A DNA stretch of 64,000 bases from JAIOSM01 sp023143455 (GTDB lineage: Bacteria > Desulfobacterota > Desulfobacteria > Desulfobacterales > Desulfobacteraceae), in contig DAOVTW010000001.1 in NCBI GenBank assembly GCA_030632885.1, positions 62,001 to 126,000 on the forward strand, written 5' to 3'. The number at the start of each line of letters is the position of its first letter. Within the stretch, counting starts at the first letter, position 1. The position numbers were made by a program, and so were the translations under genes. Under the pieces are notes generated by a model, which worked only from the letters and a program-made list of their open reading frames with translations, had not been told where the DNA came from and made no database searches. This document shows, in pieces, positions 33,948 through 43,190 of the stretch.

Positions 33948-36326
33948 ATGGCTGAAACTGATATGGATGATCTCATTGATGTCATAGAAAAAGAAGGAGA
34001 TTTTGCTAATATTCCTCTAACTATTTCAATGATGCCTGTGAGAGATGTAGTTGTTTTTACTGATATGCTTTTACCTTTATTTGTGGGGCGGGAAAAATCT
34101 ATTAAAGCAATTGAAGAGTCTATAAATAAAGATCGGTATATTTTTCTTTCAGCGCAAAAGGATTCGGTCGTCGAAAATCCGAAAGCTGCGGATGTATATA
34201 GAGTAGGTACAGTAGGCAGAGTGCAGAAGATGTTAAAACTACCTGATGGTAAAGTAAAAGCACTTGTTCAAGGCATTGCAAAGGCAAGAATAGTAAAATA
34301 CACAACACGACGTGCTTTTTTTGAGGTAAAGATAGAAATTATAGAGGATAAAGCAATTGAAGAGCTGAATATCGAGCATGAAGCTTTAATGAGGAACGTC
34401 AAAGAGAACAGTGGAAAACTTTTAGCTTTAAAAGGAGAATTCTCTCAGGATGCAGTTGACCTTTTAAATTATATTGACTCTCCAGGGAAACTTGCTGATC
34501 TTGTGGCTTCTAATTTAAATTTGAAAGTATCAGACTCTCAAAAATTAATTGAAATAAATGACTCAATGGAGCGTTTAAAAAAAGTTAATGACTTTTTGGC
34601 GCGTGAAGTTGATCTTTCAGCGGTTCAGGCTAAAATTCAGACTGATGTTAAAGATGAAATATCAAGAAACCAAAGAGATTACTATTTAAGAGAGCAAATC
34701 AAAGCTATTCATAAAGAACTTGGTGAGACTGATGATAGATTCATTGAAATAGATGAATACAAACAAAAGATCAAAAAAACAAAAATACCTGCAACACCTG
34801 AAAAAGAAGCATTAAAACAGTTAAAAAGGCTTGAACAAATGCATTCTGATTCATCTGAAGCCTCTATAATCAGAAGCTATTTGGATTGTATTGTAGAATT
34901 ACCCTGGACTAAGTCATCAAAGGATTTTTTAGATATTGAGAAATCTGCTCAGTTGCTTGACAAGAATCATTATGGTCTTACCAAGGTTAAAGAGAGAATC
35001 CTAGAGTATTTGAGTGTCCGTCAGCTCAATCCTAAGAAAAAAGGACAGATACTTTGTTTTGTGGGACCTCCTGGTGTTGGAAAAACTTCTCTGGGTCAGG
35101 CAATTGCCAAGGCAATGAAACGAAAATTTTTCAGGTTTTCACTGGGAGGTATCCGTGACGAGGCTGAAATCAGAGGGCATAGACGTACATACATTGGAGC
35201 AATGCCGGGAAGAATTCTTCAAGGTTTGAAACAATGCGGAACAAATAATCCTGTATTTATGCTTGATGAAATTGATAAACTTGGTAATGATTATCGAGGA
35301 GATCCTTCCTCAGCTCTTCTTGAGGCACTTGATCCGGAACAGAATTTTGAGTTTTCAGATCACTATCTCAATATGCCTTTTGATCTTTCCAATGTGCTTT
35401 TCATTCTTACAGCTAATGTTTCTGATACTATCCCTTCAGCATTGTATGACAGGATGGAAGTCATTAGGCTCTCCGGTTATACAGTAGAGGAAAAACAGAT
35501 TATTGCAGAAAAACATCTATTTCCTCGAAAGAAAAAGGAGAATGGTCTTTTAAAACGGTCTATCAATATAAGCTCCGGGGCAATGGAATCTATATTGTTT
35601 GAATATACCCAGGAAGCAGGCTTAAGGAATCTTGAAAGGAATTTTGATGCAATATGCAGGAAGATTGCAAGAAAGATTGCCGGAGGGGAAAAGGGAAAGT
35701 TCTTTATAACAAAACAGAATCTAAAAAATTATCTTGGGCAGGCAAAATTTTTCCCGGAACTTGATCAGGAAGAGAGCCAGGTAGGTCTTGTTACAGGACT
35801 TGCTTGGACAGAATTTGGCGGTGAACACCTTTATATTGAAGCATCACTCCTGAACGGGAAAGGTGAACTTGTTATCACAGGACAGATTGGTGAGGTCATG
35901 CAGGAATCTGCAAAAGCCGCTCTTACATATGTAAAAAGTAATATGAAAAAATTAGGAATTCCTGTCAAGGCGTTGGATAATAATGATATTCATATTCATG
36001 TGCCAGCAGGCGCTATTCCAAAAGACGGACCTTCAGCCGGTATTGGGATAGCAATAGCAATGATATCTGCATTGACAGGCAGATTGGTTGACAGTCAAGT
36101 TGCCATGACAGGTGAAATAACTTTGCGGGGCAGGGTGCTCCCTATTGGAGGATTAAAAGAAAAAGCTCTTGGGGCTGTTCGGGCAGGGATAAAGAAAGTT
36201 ATTATTCCTGAAAAAAATAAAAACGATCTTTTTGAAATACCTAAAACTGTAAAAAAGAAGATTGAATTTATTGCTGTAAAAGATTTGGATCAAGTTATAG
36301 AAATAGCCTTGGTAAAGACCAGCTAA
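33948..36326 (+). CDS. lon: ATP-dependent protease Lon
   Basis: LonA degrades damaged and regulatory proteins. The 792 residues are an N-terminal substrate domain (about 20-220), a coiled coil, an AAA+ module with Walker A GPPGVGKT (373-380) and Walker B FMLDEIDKL, and a protease domain. The catalytic Ser is S696 (KDGPSAGIGIA) and the Lys lies about 40 residues later. The ribosome site GGGGT is rather far (about 12 nt) from ATG 33948. ATG 33963 is an alternative start. Acidic N-terminus. Confidence 0.97.
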   Translation: MAETDMDDLIDVIEKEGDFANIPLTISMMPVRDVVVFTDMLLPLFVGREKSIKAIEESINKDRYIFLSAQKDSVVENPKAADVYRVGTVGRVQKMLKLPDGKVKALVQGIAKARIVKYTTRRAFFEVKIEIIEDKAIEELNIEHEALMRNVKENSGKLLALKGEFSQDAVDLLNYIDSPGKLADLVASNLNLKVSDSQKLIEINDSMERLKKVNDFLAREVDLSAVQAKIQTDVKDEISRNQRDYYLREQIKAIHKELGETDDRFIEIDEYKQKIKKTKIPATPEKEALKQLKRLEQMHSDSSEASIIRSYLDCIVELPWTKSSKDFLDIEKSAQLLDKNHYGLTKVKERILEYLSVRQLNPKKKGQILCFVGPPGVGKTSLGQAIAKAMKRKFFRFSLGGIRDEAEIRGHRRTYIGAMPGRILQGLKQCGTNNPVFMLDEIDKLGNDYRGDPSSALLEALDPEQNFEFSDHYLNMPFDLSNVLFILTANVSDTIPSALYDRMEVIRLSGYTVEEKQIIAEKHLFPRKKKENGLLKRSINISSGAMESILFEYTQEAGLRNLERNFDAICRKIARKIAGGEKGKFFITKQNLKNYLGQAKFFPELDQEESQVGLVTGLAWTEFGGEHLYIEASLLNGKGELVITGQIGEVMQESAKAALTYVKSNMKKLGIPVKALDNNDIHIHVPAGAIPKDGPSAGIGIAIAMISALTGRLVDSQVAMTGEITLRGRVLPIGGLKEKALGAVRAGIKKVIIPEKNKNDLFEIPKTVKKKIEFIAVKDLDQVIEIALVKTS

Positions 36327-36340
36327 TAAAGGCAATTAAT

Positions 36341-37030
36341 TTGAAAATACTTGCAATAAGTACTGCTGAAAAAGAATGCAGCATGGCTTTAATTGAAGAC
36401 CAAAACCCTGTTTGTGAAGAGATGTGGGCAGCCAAACAAACCCATTCCAAGCGCATTATGGATATGGTTGCAAGAATCATGGATAGGAGCGGTGTGTCAA
36501 TTGATGAGCTTGATGGATTTGTTGCAGCTAAGGGGCCTGGAAGTTTTACTGGATTGAGAATAGGCATCAGTACCATTAAAGGACTTGCCTACGCTACAAA
36601 AAAGCCTTGTGCAGGTATTCCAAGTCTTGACGGTATTGCTTGGCAATTTTCTTTTTCATCCCTGCCAGTATGCGTGATGATGGATGCTCAAAGAGGAGAG
36701 GTCTATCAGGCAACTTATAATTTTGAAAATGGTAAACTTTTAAACAAAAGTCAGGAAAAAGCTTTAAGGCCAATAGAAGTACTTGAATCGTTAAACAAAG
36801 ATACTCTTTTTGCAGGGTCAGGAGCTGTTGCATATAAGGAAATTATCAAAATGGAAATCAAAAGGTCAGAATTTAATAGAACCGCACAATTTGCACCATT
36901 ATTTCAGAACAAAGTAAACGCTTGCGCCCTTGCTGAAGCGTTGTTTCAAAATTCTTCTATTCTTAATGGTAAAAACGATTCTTTTGTTCCCGAATACCTT
37001 AGAAAATCAGATGCTGAAATCAATTTATAA
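36341..37030 (+). CDS. tsaB: tRNA threonylcarbamoyladenosine biosynthesis protein TsaB
   Basis: TsaB acts with TsaD and TsaE in making t6A37 on ANN-decoding tRNAs. The 229 residues begin MKILAISTAEKECSMAL, the ASKHA nucleotide-site strand, and include GPGSFTGLRIGISTIKGLAYA. The start is TTG 36341, 11 nt after the lon stop, with AAAGG upstream. The catalytic partner TsaD is not in the window. Confidence 0.93.
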   Translation: MKILAISTAEKECSMALIEDQNPVCEEMWAAKQTHSKRIMDMVARIMDRSGVSIDELDGFVAAKGPGSFTGLRIGISTIKGLAYATKKPCAGIPSLDGIAWQFSFSSLPVCVMMDAQRGEVYQATYNFENGKLLNKSQEKALRPIEVLESLNKDTLFAGSGAVAYKEIIKMEIKRSEFNRTAQFAPLFQNKVNACALAEALFQNSSILNGKNDSFVPEYLRKSDAEINL

Positions 37031-37054
37031 TATTTATTTCACTGCATGATGAGT

Positions 37055-37069
37055 TGTGATAAAATCACA
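37055..37069. promoter_or_regulatory. Palindrome TGTGATaaaATCACA upstream of the SNF2 gene
   Basis: Six-base arms with a 3-nt centre resemble the CRP/FNR half-site TGTGA/TCACA but with a 5-nt instead of 6-nt spacing. It lies about 70 nt before the helicase gene and is followed by an AT-rich TATTTTATAGT stretch that could hold a -10. Confidence 0.35.
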
Positions 37070-37126
37070 TATTTTATAGTCGGCTAATGAATTAAGATAG
37101 ATGAACCATAAACTTATAAAAAACTG

Positions 37127-39844
37127 ATGGGATGTTCGATTATGTTATCAAGGGAAAAAATCAAAACCGATATTGCAGATTCTGAAATTATTTTTCATCG
37201 GGGTGAAAAAATCTATGAAAATGATGCACTCCTCTATGAAGGAGATAATGGAAAAAATCTGTTCGACTTTCGATATGACGGTAATTACGGTGATTATGAG
37301 ATTTGCATTGATCTTTTAAATGAAAACCACCCTGGAGTGTGCAGTTGCCCGTATCCTGGAGATGGGTGCAAACACATTGTTGCTTCACTTTTAAAAGTTC
37401 TTGATATTAATTTTGTAGGTGATGTAAACCCTGCTTTACAAGTTGCCTCTGAACTATCTGAAATAGAGGACGAAATACCACAATATTTGACTTATGATGA
37501 AATTAAAGCTCAGGCATTGGATGACAGAAAAAAAAGAGCTAAAAAAGAAAATTTTAAGGTAATACAAGGAGATACATACAAAGGAGAACATCTTATTGAG
37601 ACGTCCTCAAAAAGGCAATATCAAGTTACTATGCATGACCCAAAAGCAGGTACAGGACATTGTAGCTGCCCTGATTTTCTTACCAACAGACTCAACACAT
37701 GCAAACATATTATTTTTTTAACATATTATTTTTCCAATATAAAAGGTTTTAAAAACCAGATAATAAATGAACATTTTCCATTTATTGATATTTTCTGGGA
37801 TTCAAAAAATAATTCACCAAAACTTTTCTTTGATCCACAATTAGTCACTGACCCACAAACAATAAAACTTTTAGCCCAATATTTTAATGATGACGGGGAT
37901 CAGATCAACAATGACCTTTCAAGTATTGTTGATCTGATAGGGTCTGTGTATGTTAACAAACAGATCATCATACAACCTGAAGTCTTAATCAGGGCTCAAA
38001 GTCATTTACAGAACAATCATCTACAAACTTTGAAAAAATCTTTTATTTTTGATTATTCAAAAATAAAAGCCAAACTCTATGACTACCAGAAGGAAGGCGT
38101 GGAATTTGCTCTTTTTAAAAAATCTGTTTTGATAGGTGATGAGATGGGGCTTGGGAAAACACTCCAAGCTATTACATTATCTATCTTAAAAAAAGAACTT
38201 TTTGGGTTCAAAAAAGTTCTAATCATTACTCTTGCCTCTTTAAAAGATCAATGGAAAAGGGAAATCACTAATTTTACTGATGAAAGCTCCAAGGTTATCG
38301 AAGGAACCGCCCAACAACGAAGATCAATTTATCAAAGCCACTCAAGTTTTTTTAAAATCACTAATTACGAAGCTGTTCTCAGAGATATTACCATTATTTC
38401 AAAAATGAAACCGGATCTTATCATTCTTGATGAAGCCCAGCGAATAAAGAACTTTAACACCAAAACAGCAGATGCAGTGAAACAATTGCCACGAGATCAT
38501 GCCATTATCTTAACAGGCACGCCACTTGAAAATAAACTTGAAGATGTTTATTCCATTATTCAATTTCTGGATCCGTACCTTGTAAGCCCATTATGGGATT
38601 TTGCCGGTAAACATTTTATGATTTCAAGAAAAGCCAAAGGAAAAATTATCGGATATCAACACCTGGACAAGTTGAGAGAAAAACTTAAGCATCTGGTAAT
38701 ACGCAGGAAAAAGAATGATGTCCTTAAAGATCTGCCAGAGACAGTGACCAATAATTATTATATTAACTTAAGCCAAAAACAGGACAAAATGCATTCGGGA
38801 TTCATGTCTGCCCTTATTCCCATTCTCAGCAAAAAATTTTTAACACCAATTGATATCCAACGAATTCAGATGTATCTCTTAAAAATGAGAATGGTGTGTA
38901 ACTCCACCTATCTCATTGATAAGAAAACAAATATTTCTCCTAAATTAGATGAATTTAAACCTATTATAGAAGAACTTGTAAAGGAAAATAATAGAAAGGT
39001 TGTTGTTTTCAGTGAATGGACCACCATGACTTTTCTTATAGCAAAACATCTTTCCGATGTTAAAATTCCCTTTGTTGAACTTTCTGGTAAAGTACCGGTA
39101 AAAAAACGTCAGAAACTTATTGATGAATTTACAAATAACCCTGACTGCAAAATTTTTCTTTCAACCGATGCCGGCGGTACCGGTCTAAATCTGCAGGCAG
39201 CAGACTGTGTTATAAATTTTGAACTGCCGTGGAACCCTGCCAAACTGAACCAGCGCACCGGAAGAGTGAACAGGATAGGACAGACAAGCAAATGCATCAA
39301 TGTCATCAATCTTATTGCCAAACAAAGTATTGAAGAAAAAATACTATCGGGAATTCAGATGAAAACCGATCTGTTTAAAGGCGTTTTTGAAGATGGTAAT
39401 GATTTTGTAGATTTTTCCAATGAAAAAAAAGCAGGTTTAATTAATAAACTGCGTGAAATGATGGATGAGGAACCTGATACAATAGCAAGACCTGAACCAA
39501 ATGATCCTGTTGAAATCCCAGAAGATACTCCTTATTATCTGAACCCAGAAGTATTAAATTCAGAGACAAAAAAAGATCAACAAGCCGATTATGCAGCAGA
39601 AGAGCCAGAACCTCTGCCTGTAGAAGCTCCAGAGAATAATAAAACCTCACGCGAAAACGTTTTTGCAAACCAACCAGCCGACAAAATTGAAAATATACTG
39701 AATTCAGGCATGGAGTTTCTTGGTGGACTTATGGAAATGGCTACTGGTCAGAAAATTGAAAAAAGTGCTGATCAGGAAAAAATGCTTAGCATAAATGAAA
39801 AAACAGGTGAGATTACAATGAAATTCAAATTACCAGGGTTTTAA
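37127..39844 (+). CDS. SNF2-family DEAD/H helicase with two SWIM zinc fingers
   Basis: A 905-residue Swi2/Snf2 ATPase. Two N-terminal SWIM fingers are visible: C72-x-C74-x6-C81-x-H83 and C179-x-C181-x10-C192-x-H194. The motor has GDEMGLGKTLQAI (I), ILDEAQRIKN (II), LTGTPLENKL (III) and the C-terminal helicase motifs VFSEWTTMTF, STDAGGTGLNLQAAD and QRTGRVNRIGQ. An acidic, Pro/Glu-rich tail (about 790-905) is extra. Such proteins move on dsDNA or remodel protein-DNA complexes; the bacterial role is unclear. ATG 37142 is an alternative start. It stands alone between tsaB and psd. Confidence 0.92.
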   Translation: MGCSIMLSREKIKTDIADSEIIFHRGEKIYENDALLYEGDNGKNLFDFRYDGNYGDYEICIDLLNENHPGVCSCPYPGDGCKHIVASLLKVLDINFVGDVNPALQVASELSEIEDEIPQYLTYDEIKAQALDDRKKRAKKENFKVIQGDTYKGEHLIETSSKRQYQVTMHDPKAGTGHCSCPDFLTNRLNTCKHIIFLTYYFSNIKGFKNQIINEHFPFIDIFWDSKNNSPKLFFDPQLVTDPQTIKLLAQYFNDDGDQINNDLSSIVDLIGSVYVNKQIIIQPEVLIRAQSHLQNNHLQTLKKSFIFDYSKIKAKLYDYQKEGVEFALFKKSVLIGDEMGLGKTLQAITLSILKKELFGFKKVLIITLASLKDQWKREITNFTDESSKVIEGTAQQRRSIYQSHSSFFKITNYEAVLRDITIISKMKPDLIILDEAQRIKNFNTKTADAVKQLPRDHAIILTGTPLENKLEDVYSIIQFLDPYLVSPLWDFAGKHFMISRKAKGKIIGYQHLDKLREKLKHLVIRRKKNDVLKDLPETVTNNYYINLSQKQDKMHSGFMSALIPILSKKFLTPIDIQRIQMYLLKMRMVCNSTYLIDKKTNISPKLDEFKPIIEELVKENNRKVVVFSEWTTMTFLIAKHLSDVKIPFVELSGKVPVKKRQKLIDEFTNNPDCKIFLSTDAGGTGLNLQAADCVINFELPWNPAKLNQRTGRVNRIGQTSKCINVINLIAKQSIEEKILSGIQMKTDLFKGVFEDGNDFVDFSNEKKAGLINKLREMMDEEPDTIARPEPNDPVEIPEDTPYYLNPEVLNSETKKDQQADYAAEEPEPLPVEAPENNKTSRENVFANQPADKIENILNSGMEFLGGLMEMATGQKIEKSADQEKMLSINEKTGEITMKFKLPGF

Positions 39845-39873
39845 TAAATAATTTTTGAAGAGCTTAAAATTTT

Positions 39874-39921
39874 TTTTGCCAATCTTCCTTTAATTTAAGT
39901 TGGTTTGGCAAAATGGCAAAA
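39874..39921 (+). repeat. Inverted and tandem TTGGCAAAA repeats upstream of psd
   Basis: TTTTGCCAA (39874-39882) pairs with TTGGCAAAA (39905-39913), and TGGCAAAA is repeated in tandem at 39906-39913 and 39914-39921. They end 3 nt before the -35 of the candidate psd promoter, a typical place for regulator binding. The hairpin could also end the SNF2 transcript. Confidence 0.4.
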
Positions 39922-39924
39922 TCA

Positions 39925-39954
39925 TTGACAAAAGTATGTAATATAGGGTAAACT
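39925..39954 (+). promoter_or_regulatory. Candidate promoter of psd-pssA
   Basis: TTGACA (39925-39930), 18-nt spacer, TAAACT (39949-39954), about 29 nt before psd. Confidence 0.45.
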
Positions 39955-39982
39955 CTAAAGTTTTTAACTATAAGTGAGTGAT

Positions 39983-40669
39983 ATGAATATAGAAAAAGAA
40001 TTATCCAGGTCATATTTGCCAGTGGCTGTGCCTGGTTTGATACTCATTTTTATCAGTGCTATTCTTACTGGTCTGGCATTCTACTTTGAATTGGTTATCC
40101 TTGGTTGGATTGGTTTTTTTTTAACTGGTTTTGTATGTTGGTTTTTTCGAGATCCTGAAAGATTTATTCCCAAGCAGAAAGGGGCAATAGTTTCCCCTGC
40201 TGACGGGAAAGTAATTGTTGTAAAAAAAGTTATAGCGGGCGAGGGCGGCAGTGAATATGTTGATACTGAAGCTCTTAAAATAAGTATTTTTATGAATGTT
40301 TTTAGTGTCCATGTTAATAGAGTTCCGTTTGATGGGATTGTTGAAGAAGTGAAATATACTCCTGGTAAGTTTTTTAATGCATCTTTTGATAAGGCATCGG
40401 TTCATAATGAAAGAAGTGCTTTAACAATTAAAACAAAATCCGGTCACACTTTTAAAGTTGTTCAAATTGCAGGATTAATTGCAAGAAGAATTGTTTGCAA
40501 AATAGAAGAGAATTCTTTTCTCAGGTGCGGAGACCGTTATGGTATGATTCGTTTTGGATCAAGGCTTGACCTTTATTTGCCATGCGATACAAAAGTTGTT
40601 GTAGAAGTAGGACAGAAAGTTAAAGCAGGATCATCCATATTGGGATACTTTAAGGAAAAGGAAATTTAA
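39983..40669 (+). CDS. psd: Phosphatidylserine decarboxylase, short archaeal/bacterial type
   Basis: Psd makes phosphatidylethanolamine by decarboxylating phosphatidylserine at the inner membrane. It has two N-terminal membrane helices (about 14-50), then FFRDPER, SPADGKV and NVFSVHVNRVPFDG. The self-cleavage site that makes the pyruvoyl group is in MIRFGSRLDLYLP, the RFGSR motif of the short type. ATG 39983 is chosen; GTG 39974 in the same frame is possible. pssA follows after 2 nt, giving a PE-synthesis operon. Confidence 0.94.
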   Translation: MNIEKELSRSYLPVAVPGLILIFISAILTGLAFYFELVILGWIGFFLTGFVCWFFRDPERFIPKQKGAIVSPADGKVIVVKKVIAGEGGSEYVDTEALKISIFMNVFSVHVNRVPFDGIVEEVKYTPGKFFNASFDKASVHNERSALTIKTKSGHTFKVVQIAGLIARRIVCKIEENSFLRCGDRYGMIRFGSRLDLYLPCDTKVVVEVGQKVKAGSSILGYFKEKEI

Positions 40670-40671
40670 AA

Positions 40672-41418
40672 ATGGAAAGGGAAAATTTAAAAAAAGGAAT
40701 TTATATACTTCCTAATTTTTTCACATCCATGAATATATTCTGTGGATTCTATGCTATTATTGCCTCTATTGATGCACGGTTTGCAGATGCAGCTATTGCT
40801 ATTTTGATTGGAGGAATATTTGACCTTCTTGATGGTAAAATTGCAAGGGCTACTAATACCACAAGTAGATTTGGGTTAGAATATGATTCCCTTGCAGATC
40901 TTGTTACATTTGGTATGGCACCCTCTCTTATGATGATACTTTGGGTGCTTAAACCCATGGGAAGACTTGGATGGGTTGCAGGTTTTCTTTTTATGATTTG
41001 CGGAGCACTTCGCCTTGCAAGATTTAATACAAAAGCCGGCACTCCTGAAAGCTCCGGTAACTTTGAAGGACTACCTATCCCAGCTGCTGCAGCCATGACA
41101 GCTATAACTGTATTATTATTCTCGCGATTTAATATTGAGCCTGATCCTTACAGAGTTGGTTTTTTGGTAATGTTATATTGTTTGTCTTTTTGCATGGTAA
41201 GTTCAATTAAATATCAAAGTTTTAAAAAAGTATCTTTTTTTAATAAAATGAAGTTTAATTGGCTTGTGGGTCTGGTATTAATTCTTGCAACAGTGGTGTA
41301 TGAACCGTGGATAGTTTTATTTGCAGCCTTGTCTGTCTATGTTCTTTCAGGACCTTTATTCTTCCTTTATTCTCACCATATCATGTTTCCATGGCAGAAA
41401 AATAAAAAAAAAAAATAG
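40672..41418 (+). CDS. pssA: CDP-diacylglycerol--serine O-phosphatidyltransferase
   Basis: The membrane enzyme supplies phosphatidylserine to Psd. The 248 residues, with about eight membrane helices, carry the CDP-alcohol phosphotransferase signature DGKIARATNTTSRFGLEYDS (its three key Asp include D63 and the Asp of EYDSLAD). The C-terminus is Lys-rich (WQKNKKKK). It is translationally coupled to psd by a 2-nt gap and is the non-E. coli (type II) form. Confidence 0.94.
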   Translation: MERENLKKGIYILPNFFTSMNIFCGFYAIIASIDARFADAAIAILIGGIFDLLDGKIARATNTTSRFGLEYDSLADLVTFGMAPSLMMILWVLKPMGRLGWVAGFLFMICGALRLARFNTKAGTPESSGNFEGLPIPAAAAMTAITVLLFSRFNIEPDPYRVGFLVMLYCLSFCMVSSIKYQSFKKVSFFNKMKFNWLVGLVLILATVVYEPWIVLFAALSVYVLSGPLFFLYSHHIMFPWQKNKKKK

Positions 41419-41451
41419 AATATTTGAAATATTTTTTATACAGAGGTTAAA

Positions 41452-42474
41452 ATGAACGAAAGAAAATTTAATGTCATAGTCGCTGGTGCAACAGGAGCTG
41501 TCGGCACTCAAATGCTGACCTGTCTCGAAGAACAAGAATTTCCTGTTAATAATTTTAAACTCCTTGCATCAAGTCGTTCTGCTGGGAAAAAAATTAAATT
41601 TAAAGGTGAAACATTTGTTGTTGAAGAAATGACAAAAGATTCATTCAAAGGATATGATATAGCTCTTTTCTCAGCCGGAGGCTCAACAAGTCTAAAGTTT
41701 GCTCCAGCATCAGCAGAAGCTGGATGTGTTGTAGTTGATAATTCCAGTGCCTGGCGAATGGACCCAAAGATTCCTCTTGTTGTTCCTGAAGTAAACCCTG
41801 AAGCTATTGCACAATATAAAAATAAAGGTATTATTGCAAACCCTAATTGTTCAACTATACAAATGGTGGTTGCCTTAAACCCAATATATAAAAATTTTGG
41901 CATTAAGAGACTTGTTATCTCAACATACCAGTCTGTTTCAGGTACTGGTGTTAAAGCCGTGAATGAGCTTAGAGAGCAGACAAAAGCCTTTGTGGAGGGC
42001 AGATCCCCAGTAGCAGAAGTTTATCCACATCCAATAGCTTTTAATGTGCTTCCCCATATAGATTCTTTTCTTGATTCTGGTTATTCAAAGGAAGAGGAAA
42101 AAATGATTAATGAGACAAGAAAAATTTTTAATGATCAAAGCATAAGGATAACAGCTACAGCCGCACGAGTACCTGTTTTTAATTCTCATTCTGAGTCTGT
42201 GAATATTGAAACTCACAAACATGCAACTTGTGAACAGATTAGAGATCTTCTAAAAACTGCCCATGGCATAAAGGTGCTGGATGACCCTCAGAATAATGTT
42301 TATCCTCTTGCATTAGACGCCCATGGTAGTGATTTGACATTTGTAGGAAGAATAAGACAGGATTTAAGTATTGAAAATGGGATTGATATCTGGATTGTTT
42401 CTGATAATATCAGAAAAGGTGCAGCAACAAACACTGTTCAGATAGGCAAACTATTAGCAGAAAATTATTTGTAA
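41452..42474 (+). CDS. asd: Aspartate-semialdehyde dehydrogenase
   Basis: Asd reduces aspartyl phosphate to the semialdehyde, the branch point to Lys, diaminopimelate, Thr and Met. The 340 residues have the NADP-binding VAGATGAVGTQML, the catalytic Cys in NPNCSTIQMVVAL and STYQSVSGTG. The active-site His/Arg region is VPVFNSHSES. It lies 33 nt after pssA and 19 nt before greA; no aspartate-pathway neighbours are seen. Confidence 0.96.
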   Translation: MNERKFNVIVAGATGAVGTQMLTCLEEQEFPVNNFKLLASSRSAGKKIKFKGETFVVEEMTKDSFKGYDIALFSAGGSTSLKFAPASAEAGCVVVDNSSAWRMDPKIPLVVPEVNPEAIAQYKNKGIIANPNCSTIQMVVALNPIYKNFGIKRLVISTYQSVSGTGVKAVNELREQTKAFVEGRSPVAEVYPHPIAFNVLPHIDSFLDSGYSKEEEKMINETRKIFNDQSIRITATAARVPVFNSHSESVNIETHKHATCEQIRDLLKTAHGIKVLDDPQNNVYPLALDAHGSDLTFVGRIRQDLSIENGIDIWIVSDNIRKGAATNTVQIGKLLAENYL

Positions 42475-42493
42475 ATTATGGAGAAGTAAAGAT

Positions 42494-42961
42494 TTGGATA
42501 GGATACCAATAACTAAACAAGGTTACGAAGCTTTAAATGCAGAGCTTAAAAAATTAAAAAGTATTGATCGACCGGAAAACATTAAGGCAATTGCAACTGC
42601 AAGGGCCCATGGTGATCTTTCAGAAAATGCGGAATTCCATGCTGCAAAAGAGAAACAGTCTTTTCTTCAGGGTAGAATTGGTGAGATTGGATACAAATTA
42701 GCTAATGCTGAAGTAATTGATCCAACTACTATAAACAAAGATTCTATTAGGTTTTCCTGTAAAGTACTGGTTGAAAATATTGATACAGAAGAAGAAGTTG
42801 AATATCAGATAGTTGGTGAGGATGAGGCAAATATCAAGGAAGGAAAAATATCAGTTACTTCGCCTCTTGGAAGAGCGCTTCTCGGTAAAAAACCTGGTGA
42901 TGAAGTAGTTGTCCAGGCGCCTGGCGGAAAAAGGCTTTATGAAGTCATTGATATTTTATAA
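42494..42961 (+). CDS. greA: Transcription elongation factor GreA
   Basis: GreA, 155 residues, enters the RNA polymerase secondary channel and triggers cleavage of backtracked RNA. N-terminal coiled coil PITKQGYEALNAELKKLK, acidic tip ARAHGDLSENAEF, and FKBP-like C-terminal domain with TSPLGRALLGKKPGDEV. The start is TTG 42494 with GGAGAAG 7 nt upstream. It precedes rpoZ, another RNA polymerase gene, by 16 nt. Confidence 0.96.
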   Translation: MDRIPITKQGYEALNAELKKLKSIDRPENIKAIATARAHGDLSENAEFHAAKEKQSFLQGRIGEIGYKLANAEVIDPTTINKDSIRFSCKVLVENIDTEEEVEYQIVGEDEANIKEGKISVTSPLGRALLGKKPGDEVVVQAPGGKRLYEVIDIL

Positions 42962-42977
42962 ATAAGGAGGTTTACAT

Positions 42978-43184
42978 TTGGCAAGAGTTACAATTGAAGA
43001 TTGTTTAAAAAATGTTGAGAACAGGTTTCAGCTTGTTCACTTAGCGGCTAAGCGTGTAAGACAGGTTAGAGAGGGTGGAGATTTTCTAATTAAATCTAGA
43101 AATAAAGATGTTGTCACTGTTTTACGTGAAATAGCAGCTAAACGGGTTATAGTTAAAAAAAATGAGGATAGTTCGGAAGACTAA
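42978..43184 (+). CDS. rpoZ: RNA polymerase omega subunit
   Basis: Omega helps fold beta-prime and assemble the polymerase. The 68 residues begin ARVTIEDCLKNVENRFQLVHLAAKRVRQV, the family signature, with the TVLREIAAKRV block at the end. Start TTG 42978 with a perfect AGGAGG 9 nt upstream. It is between greA and the ttcA-like gene; spoT and gmk, its usual neighbours, are absent. Confidence 0.95.
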   Translation: MARVTIEDCLKNVENRFQLVHLAAKRVRQVREGGDFLIKSRNKDVVTVLREIAAKRVIVKKNEDSSED

Positions 43185-43190
43185 CTTTTT

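Noticed and set aside
33620..33985. A 121-codon minus-strand frame overlapping the pilD and lon starts
   Set aside because: It covers the starts of two clear genes, has no homology-like features and no ribosome site.
37055..37069. Calling the TGTGAtaaaaTCACA palindrome a true CRP/FNR site
   Set aside because: The half-site spacing is 5, not the 6 of the consensus; kept only as a candidate regulatory palindrome.
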